NCBI RefSeq assembly: GCF_002269505.1
Contig: NZ_NQKQ01000024.1
Coordinates: forward strand, 17,000 to 80,999
Source: Pseudomonas fragi
GTDB taxonomy: Bacteria > Pseudomonadota > Gammaproteobacteria > Pseudomonadales > Pseudomonadaceae
Length of the DNA: 64,000 nt
Reading direction: 5' to 3'
Shown: positions 28,172-37,106 of the stretch, one piece after another
Numbering within the stretch: position 1 is the stretch's first letter
Layout: each line of letters starts with the position of its first letter
The notes under the pieces: model-generated
Told to the model about the DNA's origin: nothing
Seen by the model: only the letters and a program-made list of their open reading frames with translations
Databases searched by the model: none
Position numbers and translations under genes: made by a program

Positions 28172-29306
28172 TTTTGACCGCATCCTCTCCAGTGAGGACG
28201 TGATGCGTCGACGTGCCACGCTGCTGCAGCGTCTGCATATCGATGGCCCGCTACTGATCCTGTTGCTCACCCTGGCCGCCGGCAGCCTGTTCGTGCTGTA
28301 TTCGGCCAGCGGCAAAAGCTGGGACTTGCTGAGCAAACAGGCAACGTCGTTCGGCATCGGGCTGGTATCAATGTTTGTCATCGCTCAGCTGGAGCCGCGA
28401 TTTATGGCGCGCTGGGTACCGGTCGGCTATCTGATCGGGGTGATGTTGCTGGTGGTGGTGGATGTCATGGGTCACAACGCCATGGGTGCCACACGCTGGA
28501 TCAATATTCCGGGGGTGATCCGCTTTCAGCCCTCCGAGTTCATGAAAATCCTGATGCCGGCGACCATCGCCTGGTACCTGTCCAAGCGCACCTTGCCGCC
28601 GCAACTCAAGCATGTGGCGGTCAGTCTGATGCTCATCGGGGTGCCTTTTGCCCTGATTGTGCGCCAGCCTGACCTGGGCACGGCCCTGCTGGTACTGGCG
28701 GGTGGTGCGTTTGTATTGTTCATGGGCGGGCTGCGCTGGCGCTGGATCCTCAGCGTGCTGGCAGCGACGGTGCCTGTGGCGGTGGCCATGTGGATCTTCG
28801 TGATGCATGACTATCAGAAGCAGCGCGTGCTGACCTTCCTTGACCCTGAAAGCGACCCGCTGGGCACTGGCTGGAACATCATCCAGTCCAAGGCCGCCAT
28901 CGGCTCGGGCGGGGTGTTCGGCAAGGGCTGGCTGCTGGGCACCCAGTCGCACCTGGACTTCCTGCCTGAAAGCCATACCGACTTCATTATCGCGGTGATG
29001 GGCGAAGAGTTCGGCCTGGTCGGCATTTGCGCGCTGCTGCTGATTTATCTGCTGTTGATTGGTCGTGGCCTGGTGATCACTGCCCAGGCCCAGACCCTGT
29101 TCGGCAAATTGCTGGCAGGCAGCCTGACCATGACGTTTTTTGTTTATGTTTTCGTCAACATCGGTATGGTCAGTGGCCTTCTGCCGGTGGTGGGCGTGCC
29201 ATTGCCATTTATCAGTTACGGCGGCACTTCGCTCGTGACGCTGTTATCAGCGTTTGGGGTTTTGATGTCGATTCACACACATCGCAAGTGGATCGCACAA
29301 GTTTGA
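28161..29306 (+). CDS. rodA: Rod shape-determining peptidoglycan glycosyltransferase RodA
   Basis: SEDS-family polymerase partnered with PBP2. A 381-residue polytopic membrane protein with about ten hydrophobic segments. Conserved SEDS features include INIPGVIRFQPSEFMKI, VRQPDLGTALLVLAGG and LPESHTDFIIAVMGEEFGLVG, followed by GLLPVVGVPLPFISYGGTS near the C-terminus. ATG at 28161 overlaps the mrdA stop by 11 bases; an ATG at 28164 is equally possible. mltB follows after 17 bases. Confidence 0.96.
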   Translation: MMSNFDRILSSEDVMRRRATLLQRLHIDGPLLILLLTLAAGSLFVLYSASGKSWDLLSKQATSFGIGLVSMFVIAQLEPRFMARWVPVGYLIGVMLLVVVDVMGHNAMGATRWINIPGVIRFQPSEFMKILMPATIAWYLSKRTLPPQLKHVAVSLMLIGVPFALIVRQPDLGTALLVLAGGAFVLFMGGLRWRWILSVLAATVPVAVAMWIFVMHDYQKQRVLTFLDPESDPLGTGWNIIQSKAAIGSGGVFGKGWLLGTQSHLDFLPESHTDFIIAVMGEEFGLVGICALLLIYLLLIGRGLVITAQAQTLFGKLLAGSLTMTFFVYVFVNIGMVSGLLPVVGVPLPFISYGGTSLVTLLSAFGVLMSIHTHRKWIAQV

Positions 29307-29323
29307 TTAAGGTGAATTATTCA

Positions 29324-30334
29324 ATGCAAGCAATGCGTGGCTGGGCCGCTCGATACGCGTCGTGGGTGGGCCTGCTGGGTCTGTTCGGGAGCGCACAGGG
29401 TGCGCTGGCCGGTGACTACGAAGGCTCGCCCCAGGTGGCTGAGTTCGTAGGCGAAATGACCCGTGATTACGGATTTGCCGGCGAGCAGCTGATGGGGGTG
29501 TTCCGCGAAGCCGAGCGCAAGCAGAGCATCCTCGACGCCATTTCGCGCCCCGCCGAACGGGTCAAGCAGTGGAAAGAATACGGTCCGATGTTCTTGACCG
29601 ACGCCCGCGTCGCCCGCGGTGTCGATTTTTGGCGTGAGCACGAAGCCGTACTGGCCCGCGCCGAGCAGGAATATGGCGTTCCGGCTCAGGTCATTGTGTC
29701 GATTATCGGCGTCGAGACCTTTTATGGCCGTAACACCGGCAATTATCGGGTGATCGATGCGCTGTCGACTCTGGGGTTCGATTACCCGCCGCGCGCCGAG
29801 TTTTTCCGTAAGGAACTGCGTGAGTTCCTGTTGCTGACCCGCGAAGAGCAGGTCGACCCGCTGACCCTCAAGGGCTCCTATGCCGGGGCGATGGGGCTGC
29901 CGCAGTTCATGCCCAGCAGCTTTCGCGCCTATGCCGTGGACTTTGACGGTGATGGCCATATCAATATCTGGAGCAATCCGGACGATGCCATCGGCAGCGT
30001 TGCCAGCTACTTCAAACGTCACGGCTGGGTAGCCGGTGAGCCGGTGGTGATTCGCGCCGACGTGACCGGCGATCGCGCCGATGAAGGCCTGACCCAGGGC
30101 ATTGAGCCGGTCAAGACCGTCGGGGAGTTGCGAGCGCTGGGCTGGTCGAGTCATGATGCGCTGCGCGACGATATGCCGGTCACGGCGTTCCGTCTTGAAG
30201 GCGCCGACGGCCCTGAATACTGGATGGGCCTGAAGAATTTTTATGCGATCACACGCTATAACCGCAGCGTGATGTACGCCATGGCAGTGCACCAACTGTC
30301 CGACCTGCTGGTTCAAGCACGGGGCAACAAGTAA
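29324..30334 (+). CDS. mltB: Lytic murein transglycosylase B
   Basis: Exported lytic transglycosylase of family GH103, cleaving glycan strands with formation of 1,6-anhydro-MurNAc. The 336-residue protein has a signal peptide (about residues 1-28). The catalytic glutamate lies in VSIIGVETFYGRNTGNYRV. GSYAGAMGLPQFMPSSFRAYAVDFDGDGHINIW is the family hallmark. No lipobox cysteine is evident, so it may be a soluble periplasmic form (SltB-like). Its stop codon overlaps the rlpA start by one base. Confidence 0.93.
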   Translation: MQAMRGWAARYASWVGLLGLFGSAQGALAGDYEGSPQVAEFVGEMTRDYGFAGEQLMGVFREAERKQSILDAISRPAERVKQWKEYGPMFLTDARVARGVDFWREHEAVLARAEQEYGVPAQVIVSIIGVETFYGRNTGNYRVIDALSTLGFDYPPRAEFFRKELREFLLLTREEQVDPLTLKGSYAGAMGLPQFMPSSFRAYAVDFDGDGHINIWSNPDDAIGSVASYFKRHGWVAGEPVVIRADVTGDRADEGLTQGIEPVKTVGELRALGWSSHDALRDDMPVTAFRLEGADGPEYWMGLKNFYAITRYNRSVMYAMAVHQLSDLLVQARGNK

Positions 30335-31320
30335 TGCCGTTTCTAGCGATCCGCACACCTTTGAAACTCGCTGCCTGCGCCGCTATTGCGCTGCTGGTGG
30401 TGAGCTGTTCGAGCAGCCGCACGCCGCCACAAACGTCGGCGGGCGTCACCTCCAAGCCGGGCCTGGACATCAACCGCGCGCACAAGGACGGCGCGCCGTG
30501 GTGGGACGTCGACGTGTCGCGCATCCCTGATGCCACGCCGACCCTGCACACCGGCGCGTACAAGGCCGCGCCGTACTCGGTGCTGGGCAAGACCTACTTC
30601 CCGCTGCAAGAGTCCAAGACCTATGTGGCGTCGGGCACGGCGTCCTGGTACGGCACCAAGTTTCATGGTCAAAACACCGCCAACGGCGAAGTGTATGACC
30701 TGTACGGCATGAGTGCGGCCCACAAGACCCTGCCTTTGCCCAGCTACGTCAAGGTGACCAACCTCGATAACGGCAAGGCCGTGATCCTGCGCGTCAACGA
30801 CCGTGGTCCTTTTTATTCGGACCGCATCATCGACTTGTCCTACGCCGCTGCCAAAAAGCTCGGCTATGCCGAAACCGGTACGGCCCGGGTCAAGGTTGAG
30901 GGTATTGACCCGCAAGCCTGGTGGGCGCAGCGTGGTCGCCCTGCGCCGCTGATGCTCAACGAGCCGAAAATGGCCCAGAACACTGCACCGACCGTGTCCA
31001 CCGGCAAGGTTGAGCAATGGACACCGCCCGCGCAGCAGCATGCTGCCGATGTGGTCCCGGTCACCCCGATGGCCAAGGGCCAGGGCACCTATCTTCAGGT
31101 GGGTGCATTTGCCAATCCGGACGCTGCCGAGTTGCTTCGCTCCAAACTCAGTGGCATGGTCAGCACCCCAGTGTTTATCAGCTCGATTGTGCGCAATCAG
31201 CAAACCTTGCACCGTGTGCGCATGGGGCCAATAGCCTCGGCGGGTGAGGTGGCACAAACGCAAAACAGCGTGCGCCTGGCCAATCTGGGCCAGCCGAGCG
31301 TTGTGACGTCGGATCAGTAA
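30334..31320 (+). CDS. rlpA: RlpA lipoprotein with DPBB and SPOR domains
   Basis: Outer-membrane lipoprotein; in P. aeruginosa it is a lytic transglycosylase acting on denuded glycan strands at the septum. The 328-residue protein has a lipobox (LLVVSCSSS, lipid cysteine near residue 25). A double-psi beta-barrel follows (GTASWYGTKFHGQNTANGE and LRVNDRGPFYSDRIIDLSYAAA, with the catalytic aspartate in the latter). A C-terminal SPOR domain (about 248-325, GTYLQVGAFANPDAAELL) binds denuded peptidoglycan. It is translated directly after mltB. Confidence 0.95.
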   Translation: MPFLAIRTPLKLAACAAIALLVVSCSSSRTPPQTSAGVTSKPGLDINRAHKDGAPWWDVDVSRIPDATPTLHTGAYKAAPYSVLGKTYFPLQESKTYVASGTASWYGTKFHGQNTANGEVYDLYGMSAAHKTLPLPSYVKVTNLDNGKAVILRVNDRGPFYSDRIIDLSYAAAKKLGYAETGTARVKVEGIDPQAWWAQRGRPAPLMLNEPKMAQNTAPTVSTGKVEQWTPPAQQHAADVVPVTPMAKGQGTYLQVGAFANPDAAELLRSKLSGMVSTPVFISSIVRNQQTLHRVRMGPIASAGEVAQTQNSVRLANLGQPSVVTSDQ

Positions 31321-31496
31321 CACCGATCAAAGCGTTGGTCCCCGGGGAACCGGGGCCCAAACGCAGTTGCAGAGGTCAAGAATAAAAGCCCTTCCAGGGG
31401 CCGGGACTGCAACTGAATACGCGGCAGTCAGTCAAAAGACTGCCTGTACAGTTTTGCCCGCGAGGGTAAGTTTCCATTAACAACTTCGAGAGACGG

Positions 31497-32654
31497 ATGA
31501 ACATCACCACCTTTGCCAAACGCCTGTGCCTGCTAGTACCGCTGATCGTCACTCCTGCCGCCTGGGCAGTCGAGATGATGCCGTCGCCACCACAACTTGC
31601 AGCCAAGTCCTATGTTCTGATGGATGCCAGCAGCGGTAACGTGCTGGTCGAGAACAACGGCGACCAGCGTCTGCCGCCAGCCAGCCTGACCAAGCTGATG
31701 ACCGCTTACATCGCGACTCTGGAAATCCGTCGTGGCCAGATCGGCGAAAACGATCCGGTAACCGTCAGCGAAAACGCATGGCGCACCGGTGGTTCGCGGA
31801 TGTTCATCAAGGTCGGCACCCAGGTGTCGGTCAGCGACCTGTTGCACGGCATCATCATTCAGTCGGGTAACGACGCCAGCGTCGCCCTGTCCGAGCACAT
31901 TGCCGGCAGCGAAGACGCTTTTGCCGACATGATGAACAAGACTGCCGGCGACCTGGGCATGTCCAACAGCCACTTCATGAACCCGACCGGTCTGCCGAAC
32001 CCAGAGCATTACTCCTCGGCTCACGACATGTCGTTGCTGGCTCGCGCCATCATCCACGAAGACCCGACTCACTACGCGATCTACTCGCAGAAAGAGTTCT
32101 TCTGGAACGGTATCAAGCAGCCTAACCGCAACCTGTTGCTGTGGCGTGACAAGACCGTTGACGGTCTGAAAACGGGTCACACCGACGAAGCCGGCTACTG
32201 CATGGTGTCTTCGGCTGTACGTGATGGCATGCGCCTGATCGCCGTAGTGTTCGGCACCAACAGCGAAGCGGCCCGTGCTGCCGAGACCCAGAAGCTGCTG
32301 ACCTACGGTTTCCGTTTCTTCGAAACTCAGACCTTCTATCAGAAGGGCACCGAGCTGGCTCAGGCCCCGGTCTGGAAAGGCACCACCAACCAGGTCAAGG
32401 CTGGCCTGGCTGATGACCTGACCATGACCCTGCCTAAAGGCCAACTGAAAAAGCTGGCTGCAAGCATGACCATGAACCCGCAACTGATGGCTCCTATCGC
32501 CAAAGGCGATGTGATCGGCAAGGTTGAGGTCAAACTCGACGACAAGGTTGTGCACAGTGCTGACTTGATCGCCCTTGAGCCCGTTGAGGAAGGTGGTATT
32601 TTCCGACGCGTTTGGGACAGCATCCGTCTATTCTTCTACGGTCTGTTCAACTAA
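31497..32654 (+). CDS. dacA: D-alanyl-D-alanine carboxypeptidase (PBP5/6)
   Basis: Low-molecular-weight penicillin-binding protein trimming terminal D-Ala from pentapeptides. The 385-residue protein has a signal peptide (about 1-24, cleaved near PAAWA). The catalytic Ser63 lies in PPASLTKLMTAY, the SxN motif in IQSGNDASVAL, and the KTG motif in DGLKTGHTDEAGYC. A beta-rich C-terminal domain and an amphipathic anchor (IFRRVWDSIRLFFYGLFN) are present. It closes the cell-wall run begun at mrdA. Confidence 0.97.
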   Translation: MNITTFAKRLCLLVPLIVTPAAWAVEMMPSPPQLAAKSYVLMDASSGNVLVENNGDQRLPPASLTKLMTAYIATLEIRRGQIGENDPVTVSENAWRTGGSRMFIKVGTQVSVSDLLHGIIIQSGNDASVALSEHIAGSEDAFADMMNKTAGDLGMSNSHFMNPTGLPNPEHYSSAHDMSLLARAIIHEDPTHYAIYSQKEFFWNGIKQPNRNLLLWRDKTVDGLKTGHTDEAGYCMVSSAVRDGMRLIAVVFGTNSEAARAAETQKLLTYGFRFFETQTFYQKGTELAQAPVWKGTTNQVKAGLADDLTMTLPKGQLKKLAASMTMNPQLMAPIAKGDVIGKVEVKLDDKVVHSADLIALEPVEEGGIFRRVWDSIRLFFYGLFN

Positions 32655-32672
32655 TAGCACCCACCTGCATGG

Positions 32673-32695
32673 CCCCGCGCTTACACGGCGTGGGG
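32673..32695 (+). terminator. Weak hairpin between dacA and ybeD
   Basis: CCCCGCGC-N7-GCGTGGGG forms an 8-bp stem with one G-T pair, 19 bases past the dacA stop. Only two T residues follow directly, so it may be an attenuator or RNA-stabilising hairpin rather than a full terminator. Confidence 0.35.
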
Positions 32696-32733
32696 TTATC
32701 TCTGTAGCTCAAGGCTTACGAGGCCAATACGCC

Positions 32734-33009
32734 ATGACCGATACCGAAGTAAAGGCGCCAAAGATCGAATTCCCCAACGTGGATTACCCGGTTAAGGTGA
32801 TCAGCGACACGGGTGTGGGCAACAAGGACAAGATCATCGACATCGTCAAGAAACACGCGACGGTCAACGATGATCGTGTCGACGAGCGCCAGAGCACCAA
32901 CGGCAAGTACACGACGATCCAGCTGCATATCGTGGCAACCGATCAGGATCAGCTCTACAACATCAACAGCGAATTGCGAGCCACCGGCTTCGTACATATG
33001 GTGTTGTGA
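32734..33009 (+). CDS. ybeD: YbeD-family (DUF493) protein
   Basis: A 91-residue cytosolic protein with a ferredoxin-like ACT-type fold in structural relatives; function is not established, though it is linked to lipoate metabolism by conserved position. KIEFPNVDYPVKVISDTG, then KHATVNDDRVDERQSTNGKYTTIQL and ATGFVHMVL, are the family signature. The ATG at 32734 gives the standard length. It lies between dacA and lipB as in many gammaproteobacteria; its stop overlaps the lipB ATG by one base. Confidence 0.93.
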   Translation: MTDTEVKAPKIEFPNVDYPVKVISDTGVGNKDKIIDIVKKHATVNDDRVDERQSTNGKYTTIQLHIVATDQDQLYNINSELRATGFVHMVL

Positions 33010-33662
33010 TGTCACAGGTCTTGGGTATTCGTGAGCTGGGTGTGCTTGATTACGAGCGCACCTGGTTGGCGATGCAGCGATTCACCGATGAGCGCAAGCT
33101 GGTTCCGGACACGCAAGACGAAGTCTGGCTGGTGCAGCATCCGCCGGTGTTTACCCAAGGTCAGGCAGGCAAGGCCGAGCATCTGCTGCTGCCTGGGGAT
33201 ATCCCGGTGGTCAAGTCGGATCGCGGTGGTCAGGTGACCTATCACGGCCCAGGCCAATTGGTTGCCTACCTGATGCTCGACGTGCGCCGGCTGGGCTATG
33301 GCGTGCGTGAGCTGGTCACGCGGATGGAACAGTGCCTGATCGACCTGCTCGCCAGCTATGGCGTAAGCGCTGCAGCCAAGGCCGATGCGCCGGGGGTGTA
33401 TGTCGATGGCGCGAAAATCGCCTCATTGGGCCTGCGGATCCGCAATGGCTGCTCCTTCCACGGTCTGGCCCTGAATGTGGACATGGACCTGGAACCGTTT
33501 CGACGGATTAACCCCTGTGGCTATGCGGGGCTGGCGATGACCCAGCTGCGTGACCATGCAGGGCCGATTGAATTTGCCGAGGTAGGTGCCCGGCTGCGCT
33601 CGCAGCTCGTCAAACACCTCGACTATGCTGAGCAGACGACCCTGACGGGCGGAATCGATTGA
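33009..33662 (+). CDS. lipB: Octanoyltransferase LipB
   Basis: Moves octanoyl groups from acyl carrier protein to lipoyl domains, the first step of lipoic acid synthesis. The 217-residue protein has SDRGGQVTYHGPGQLVAYLMLD, GVYVDGAKIASLGLRIRNG (catalytic lysine) and FRRINPCGYAG (acyl-thioester cysteine). ATG at 33009 is used; an overlapping GTG lies at 33006. lipA begins 1 base after the stop, and the two enzymes act in sequence. Confidence 0.97.
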   Translation: MSQVLGIRELGVLDYERTWLAMQRFTDERKLVPDTQDEVWLVQHPPVFTQGQAGKAEHLLLPGDIPVVKSDRGGQVTYHGPGQLVAYLMLDVRRLGYGVRELVTRMEQCLIDLLASYGVSAAAKADAPGVYVDGAKIASLGLRIRNGCSFHGLALNVDMDLEPFRRINPCGYAGLAMTQLRDHAGPIEFAEVGARLRSQLVKHLDYAEQTTLTGGID

Positions 33663-33663
33663 T

Positions 33664-34704
33664 ATGACTACTGCGCAAGACGCTGTTCAAACCCTGATCC
33701 CAACGCTGGATATCTCAGAACGTGCAGCCCGCGCCAGCGAGGCCCGTTCCAAGGTTGAGACCGGCGTCAAGTTGCGCGGTGCCGAGAAGGTTGCGCGTAT
33801 CCCGGTAAAGATCATTCCGACCACCGAACTGCCGAAGAAGCCTGACTGGATTCGCGTGCGTATTCCGGTATCTCCGGAGGTCGACCGCATCAAGTCCCTG
33901 CTGCGCAAGCACAAACTGCACAGTGTGTGCGAAGAAGCTTCGTGCCCGAACCTTGGCGAGTGCTTCTCGGGCGGTACCGCGACCTTCATGATCATGGGCG
34001 ACATCTGCACCCGTCGTTGCCCGTTCTGTGACGTGGGCCACGGCCGACCGAAGCCACTGGACACCAATGAGCCGCAAAGTCTGGCGATTGCCATTGCTGA
34101 CCTGCGTTTGAAGTATGTGGTGATCACCTCGGTAGACCGCGATGACCTGCGTGACGGCGGTGCCCAGCACTTTGCCGACTGCATCCGCGAGATCCGCAAG
34201 CTATCGCCGGGCGTACTGCTCGAGACCCTGGTTCCGGACTACCGTGGCCGCATGGACGTAGCGCTGGAAATCACCGCAGCCGAGCCGCCTGACGTGTTCA
34301 ACCACAACCTCGAAACCGTTCCGCGTCTGTACAAGGCTGCGCGTCCGGGCTCCGATTACCAGTGGTCGCTGACTCTGCTGCAACGCTTCAAGCAGATGAT
34401 GCCGCACATTCCAACCAAATCCGGCTTGATGCTGGGCCTTGGCGAAACGGACGACGAAGTGATCGAAGTGATGAAGCGCATGCGCGAACATGACATCGAC
34501 ATGCTGACCTTGGGCCAGTACTTGCAGCCATCGCGCAACCATTTGCCGGTACAGCGTTTCGTGCACCCGGACGTTTTTGCCTGGTTCGCCGAAGAAGGCT
34601 ACAAGATGGGCTTCAAAAACGTGGCATCCGGTCCTCTGGTACGTTCTTCGTACCACGCTGATGAACAAGCCAAGCTGGTCAAATCCATGCTGGTGAGTGC
34701 CTGA
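33664..34704 (+). CDS. lipA: Lipoyl synthase LipA
   Basis: Radical-SAM enzyme inserting two sulfurs into protein-bound octanoyl groups. The 346-residue protein has the auxiliary-cluster motif CEEASCPNLGEC, the radical-SAM motif CTRRCPFC, and GGAQHFADCIREIR and HNLETVPRLYKAARPGSDY. The C-terminal serine ligand lies in GPLVRSSYHADEQ. A Pseudomonas-type N-terminal extension of about 45 residues precedes RIPVKIIP. It follows lipB with a 1-base gap. Confidence 0.97.
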   Translation: MTTAQDAVQTLIPTLDISERAARASEARSKVETGVKLRGAEKVARIPVKIIPTTELPKKPDWIRVRIPVSPEVDRIKSLLRKHKLHSVCEEASCPNLGECFSGGTATFMIMGDICTRRCPFCDVGHGRPKPLDTNEPQSLAIAIADLRLKYVVITSVDRDDLRDGGAQHFADCIREIRKLSPGVLLETLVPDYRGRMDVALEITAAEPPDVFNHNLETVPRLYKAARPGSDYQWSLTLLQRFKQMMPHIPTKSGLMLGLGETDDEVIEVMKRMREHDIDMLTLGQYLQPSRNHLPVQRFVHPDVFAWFAEEGYKMGFKNVASGPLVRSSYHADEQAKLVKSMLVSA

Positions 34705-34708
34705 CCCC

Positions 34709-35671
34709 ATGACTAACCGGCTCACCGCGCCAGTGTCCTTCAAGGCCCACAGCGCGGTGCCCGCGTTGCCCGCTGGCGGGGTGATCGCCCTGATCGCCCC
34801 GGCAGGCCCTGGCGAACTTGATCTGAACCTCGCGACCCAATGGATGCATGCACGCGGCTACCAGCTGCGTGTATATCCGGGGGTGTGGCAAAGGGAGGGT
34901 TATCTTGCCGGCTCGGATGCAGAGCGCTTGCGCGACCTGCATGATGCTTTTGCCGATGACAGCGTCGATGCCATTTTCTGCCTGCGTGGGGGTTATGGCT
35001 GCCCGCGTTTGCTTGATGGTATCGATTTTGAGCTTCTACGCGGTCATCCCAAGCCGTTTGTCGGCTATAGCGATATTACCGCGTTGCATTTGGCGATCAC
35101 TCGTTACGCGGGCTTTGTGACCTTTCACGGGCCGATGCTGAACGCCGATCTCCTGGGCAACAAGCAAGCACCCACCGAGTCCTCGCTGCTGCACATGCTT
35201 AGCGGGCAACAGCCGCCAACGCTGGAGCATCCGCTGGCTTATCCATTGACGACCATTGCTTCTGGCTGTGCCAGTGGCCGTTTGCTGGGTGGCAACCTGT
35301 CGATGATTTGCGCGGTGATGGGCACGGCGTTTGAACTGGATGGCGAAGAGATCATCCTGTTTATCGAAGACGTCAACGAGCCACTGTATCGGGTCGACCG
35401 CCTGCTCACGCATTTGCGTCTGGCGGGCAAGCTCGACAGGTTGCGCGCAGTGCTGGTGGGGGATGTGGCCGGCGTTGAGCGTGCGGCGCTGGAGCAATTG
35501 CTCACCCAGGAACTGGGCGGGCTGGGTATTCCGGTACTTGCCGGTTGGCGCAGCGGGCATTGCGACCCGAACCTGACATTGCCGATGGGGGCACAGGTCA
35601 GGCTGGATGCGGATCAGCAGTTGTTGGTGCTTGAGCAGGATGTAGTCAAGGTCAAAAGCCCCTCACCCTAA
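34709..35671 (+). CDS. LD-carboxypeptidase (S66 family)
   Basis: Serine peptidase of the LdcA/MccF family, which removes terminal D-Ala from murein tetrapeptides during recycling. The 320-residue protein has FCLRGGYGCPRLLDGID and PFVGYSDITALHLAITR, where the GYSD serine is the nucleophile, plus LFIEDVNEPLYRVDRLLTHL with the catalytic glutamate. ATG at 34709 lies 4 bases after the lipA stop. The last few codons and the stop (KSPSP*) come from a REP element. Assignment to LdcA rather than MccF is by context and is tentative. Confidence 0.85.
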   Translation: MTNRLTAPVSFKAHSAVPALPAGGVIALIAPAGPGELDLNLATQWMHARGYQLRVYPGVWQREGYLAGSDAERLRDLHDAFADDSVDAIFCLRGGYGCPRLLDGIDFELLRGHPKPFVGYSDITALHLAITRYAGFVTFHGPMLNADLLGNKQAPTESSLLHMLSGQQPPTLEHPLAYPLTTIASGCASGRLLGGNLSMICAVMGTAFELDGEEIILFIEDVNEPLYRVDRLLTHLRLAGKLDRLRAVLVGDVAGVERAALEQLLTQELGGLGIPVLAGWRSGHCDPNLTLPMGAQVRLDADQQLLVLEQDVVKVKSPSP

Positions 35672-35697
35672 CCCTCTCCCGTAGGGAGAGGGGACTG
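35653..35697. repeat. Single REP arm (family C) overlapping the LD-carboxypeptidase end
   Basis: CAAAAGCCCCTCACCCTAACC, then CTCTCCCGTAGGGAGAGG, matches the left arm of the elements at 14, 22 and 43 kb, but no right arm follows. It begins inside the coding sequence and supplies its final codons and stop. Confidence 0.8.
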
Positions 35698-35745
35698 ATC
35701 GGATTGATGCAGGATTCAGCTCCAGCCTTTCAGACGGTAGAGATC

Positions 35746-37056
35746 TCACCGGCTACGCAAACTCTCCAGCAACTTATGACTCGGATAGCCATCTGCTGGC
35801 CAGCCCATGGCCTGCTGGGCGCTGCGAATAGCCTTGCGGGTATTGGCGCCAATAATACCGTCTGCGTTACCCGCATCGTAATTGCGCTGGCTCAGCAGCA
35901 TTTGCAGTTCGACCCGCTCGGAGCGGCTCAGCGGTCGGTCATCCTTTGGCCAATCAGCCAAAATGGTCCCGCCACCGCCGAAGCGCTGAGACAACAAGCC
36001 CACCGCCAGTGCATAGGACGACGAGTTGTTGTAACGCAGGATGGCGCGGAAGTTATCCAGCACCAGGAACGCCGGCCCACGGTAGCCCGCAGGCAGCAGC
36101 AGGGTGGCACTCAACTGCTCTGAACCGGCTGCGCTGGCGGGTGCCTTGACCCCCAACTGCTGCCATTCGGCAACACTCTTTTTGACGGCGCCATCTGCCA
36201 GTGCGTAATCGAACCCGGCAGGCAATGTAACCTCATAGCCCCACGGCTGGCCTTGTTTCCAGCCCGAGCTTTGCAAATAGTGCGCAGTCGAGGCCAGGGC
36301 GTCGGCGGAGCTGTTCCAGATATCGCGACGGCCATCACCATCGAAATCCACGGCGTGGGTTTCATAGGTGGTGGGGATAAACTGGGTCTGGCCCATTGCG
36401 CCCGCCCACGAGCCGAGCATTTTGTCGGGGCTTATATCGCCTTCCTGAATGATCTTCAGTGCAGCGATCAATTGGCTTTGGGCAAACTCCGGGCGGCGCC
36501 CTTCATAGGCCAGGGTCGCCAGGGAGCGAATGACTGACTTGTTGCCCTGGAACGAGCCAAAATTGCTTTCCATGCCCCAGACTGAAACCAGTGCCTGGCG
36601 ATCTACCCCATAACGCTGTTCGATGCGGCTCAGCAGCTCGGCGTTTTGCTCCAGCAAACGCTGACCGTTACGCACGCGCAAAGGCGATAGGGCGCCGTCC
36701 AGGTATTCCCAGACCGGGCGGCTGAATTCCGGCTGGCTGCGATCAGCCTTGATCACGCTCATGTCCGGTGTAATGCCGGCAAAGGCGTTATCGAATACCT
36801 GCGGGTTGATTCCGGCCTTGAGTGCTTGGGCGCGGAAACCGGCTTGCCACTCGCTGAAGCTTTGCGCGGGCTGAACAAGGGGGGTGTCGCTGCCTGGTAC
36901 AGGCGCGCTGGTGATTACCGCAGGTGCCGGAGGTATCACAGGCAAGGTTTGAGCATCGGCTGCGGTCGGTTTCTCAGCGCAGGCGACCAAAAGGATGACG
37001 CTGGAAGCAGCGATCAGTTGGCGCATCGGCCAACGGCGTGTATGACGTGAGAGCAT
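35746..37056 (-). CDS. Lytic murein transglycosylase with peptidoglycan-binding domain
   Basis: GH103 lytic transglycosylase, 436 residues, second of its kind in the window. The signal region ends at a lipobox (SSVILLVACAEKP), so it is probably an outer-membrane lipoprotein. The catalytic glutamate lies in VSVWGMESNFGSFQGNKSVIRSLATL. WAGAMGQTQFIPTTYETHAVDFDGDGRRDIW is the family hallmark. A C-terminal peptidoglycan-binding domain (about 370-436, SRSERVELQMLLSQRNYDAG, GIIGANTRKAIR) follows. ATG 37056 gives a longer n-region; ATG 37026 is an alternative, and neither has a strong binding site. arfA lies 50 bases upstream. Confidence 0.88.
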   Translation of the reverse strand: MLSRHTRRWPMRQLIAASSVILLVACAEKPTAADAQTLPVIPPAPAVITSAPVPGSDTPLVQPAQSFSEWQAGFRAQALKAGINPQVFDNAFAGITPDMSVIKADRSQPEFSRPVWEYLDGALSPLRVRNGQRLLEQNAELLSRIEQRYGVDRQALVSVWGMESNFGSFQGNKSVIRSLATLAYEGRRPEFAQSQLIAALKIIQEGDISPDKMLGSWAGAMGQTQFIPTTYETHAVDFDGDGRRDIWNSSADALASTAHYLQSSGWKQGQPWGYEVTLPAGFDYALADGAVKKSVAEWQQLGVKAPASAAGSEQLSATLLLPAGYRGPAFLVLDNFRAILRYNNSSSYALAVGLLSQRFGGGGTILADWPKDDRPLSRSERVELQMLLSQRNYDAGNADGIIGANTRKAIRSAQQAMGWPADGYPSHKLLESLRSR

Positions 37057-37106
37057 GCGCAGGTCCAGGTAATGCAAAACAGAAGCAGACCTTATCATCC
37101 CCGCCG

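Noticed and set aside
26435..28381. 648-codon open frame opposite mrdA
   Set aside because: Antisense shadow of PBP2 with no recognisable domain.
31336..31365. CCCCGG-GGAA-CCGGGG hairpin after rlpA considered as a terminator
   Set aside because: No T run follows, so termination is doubtful; it may only be a chance GC palindrome.
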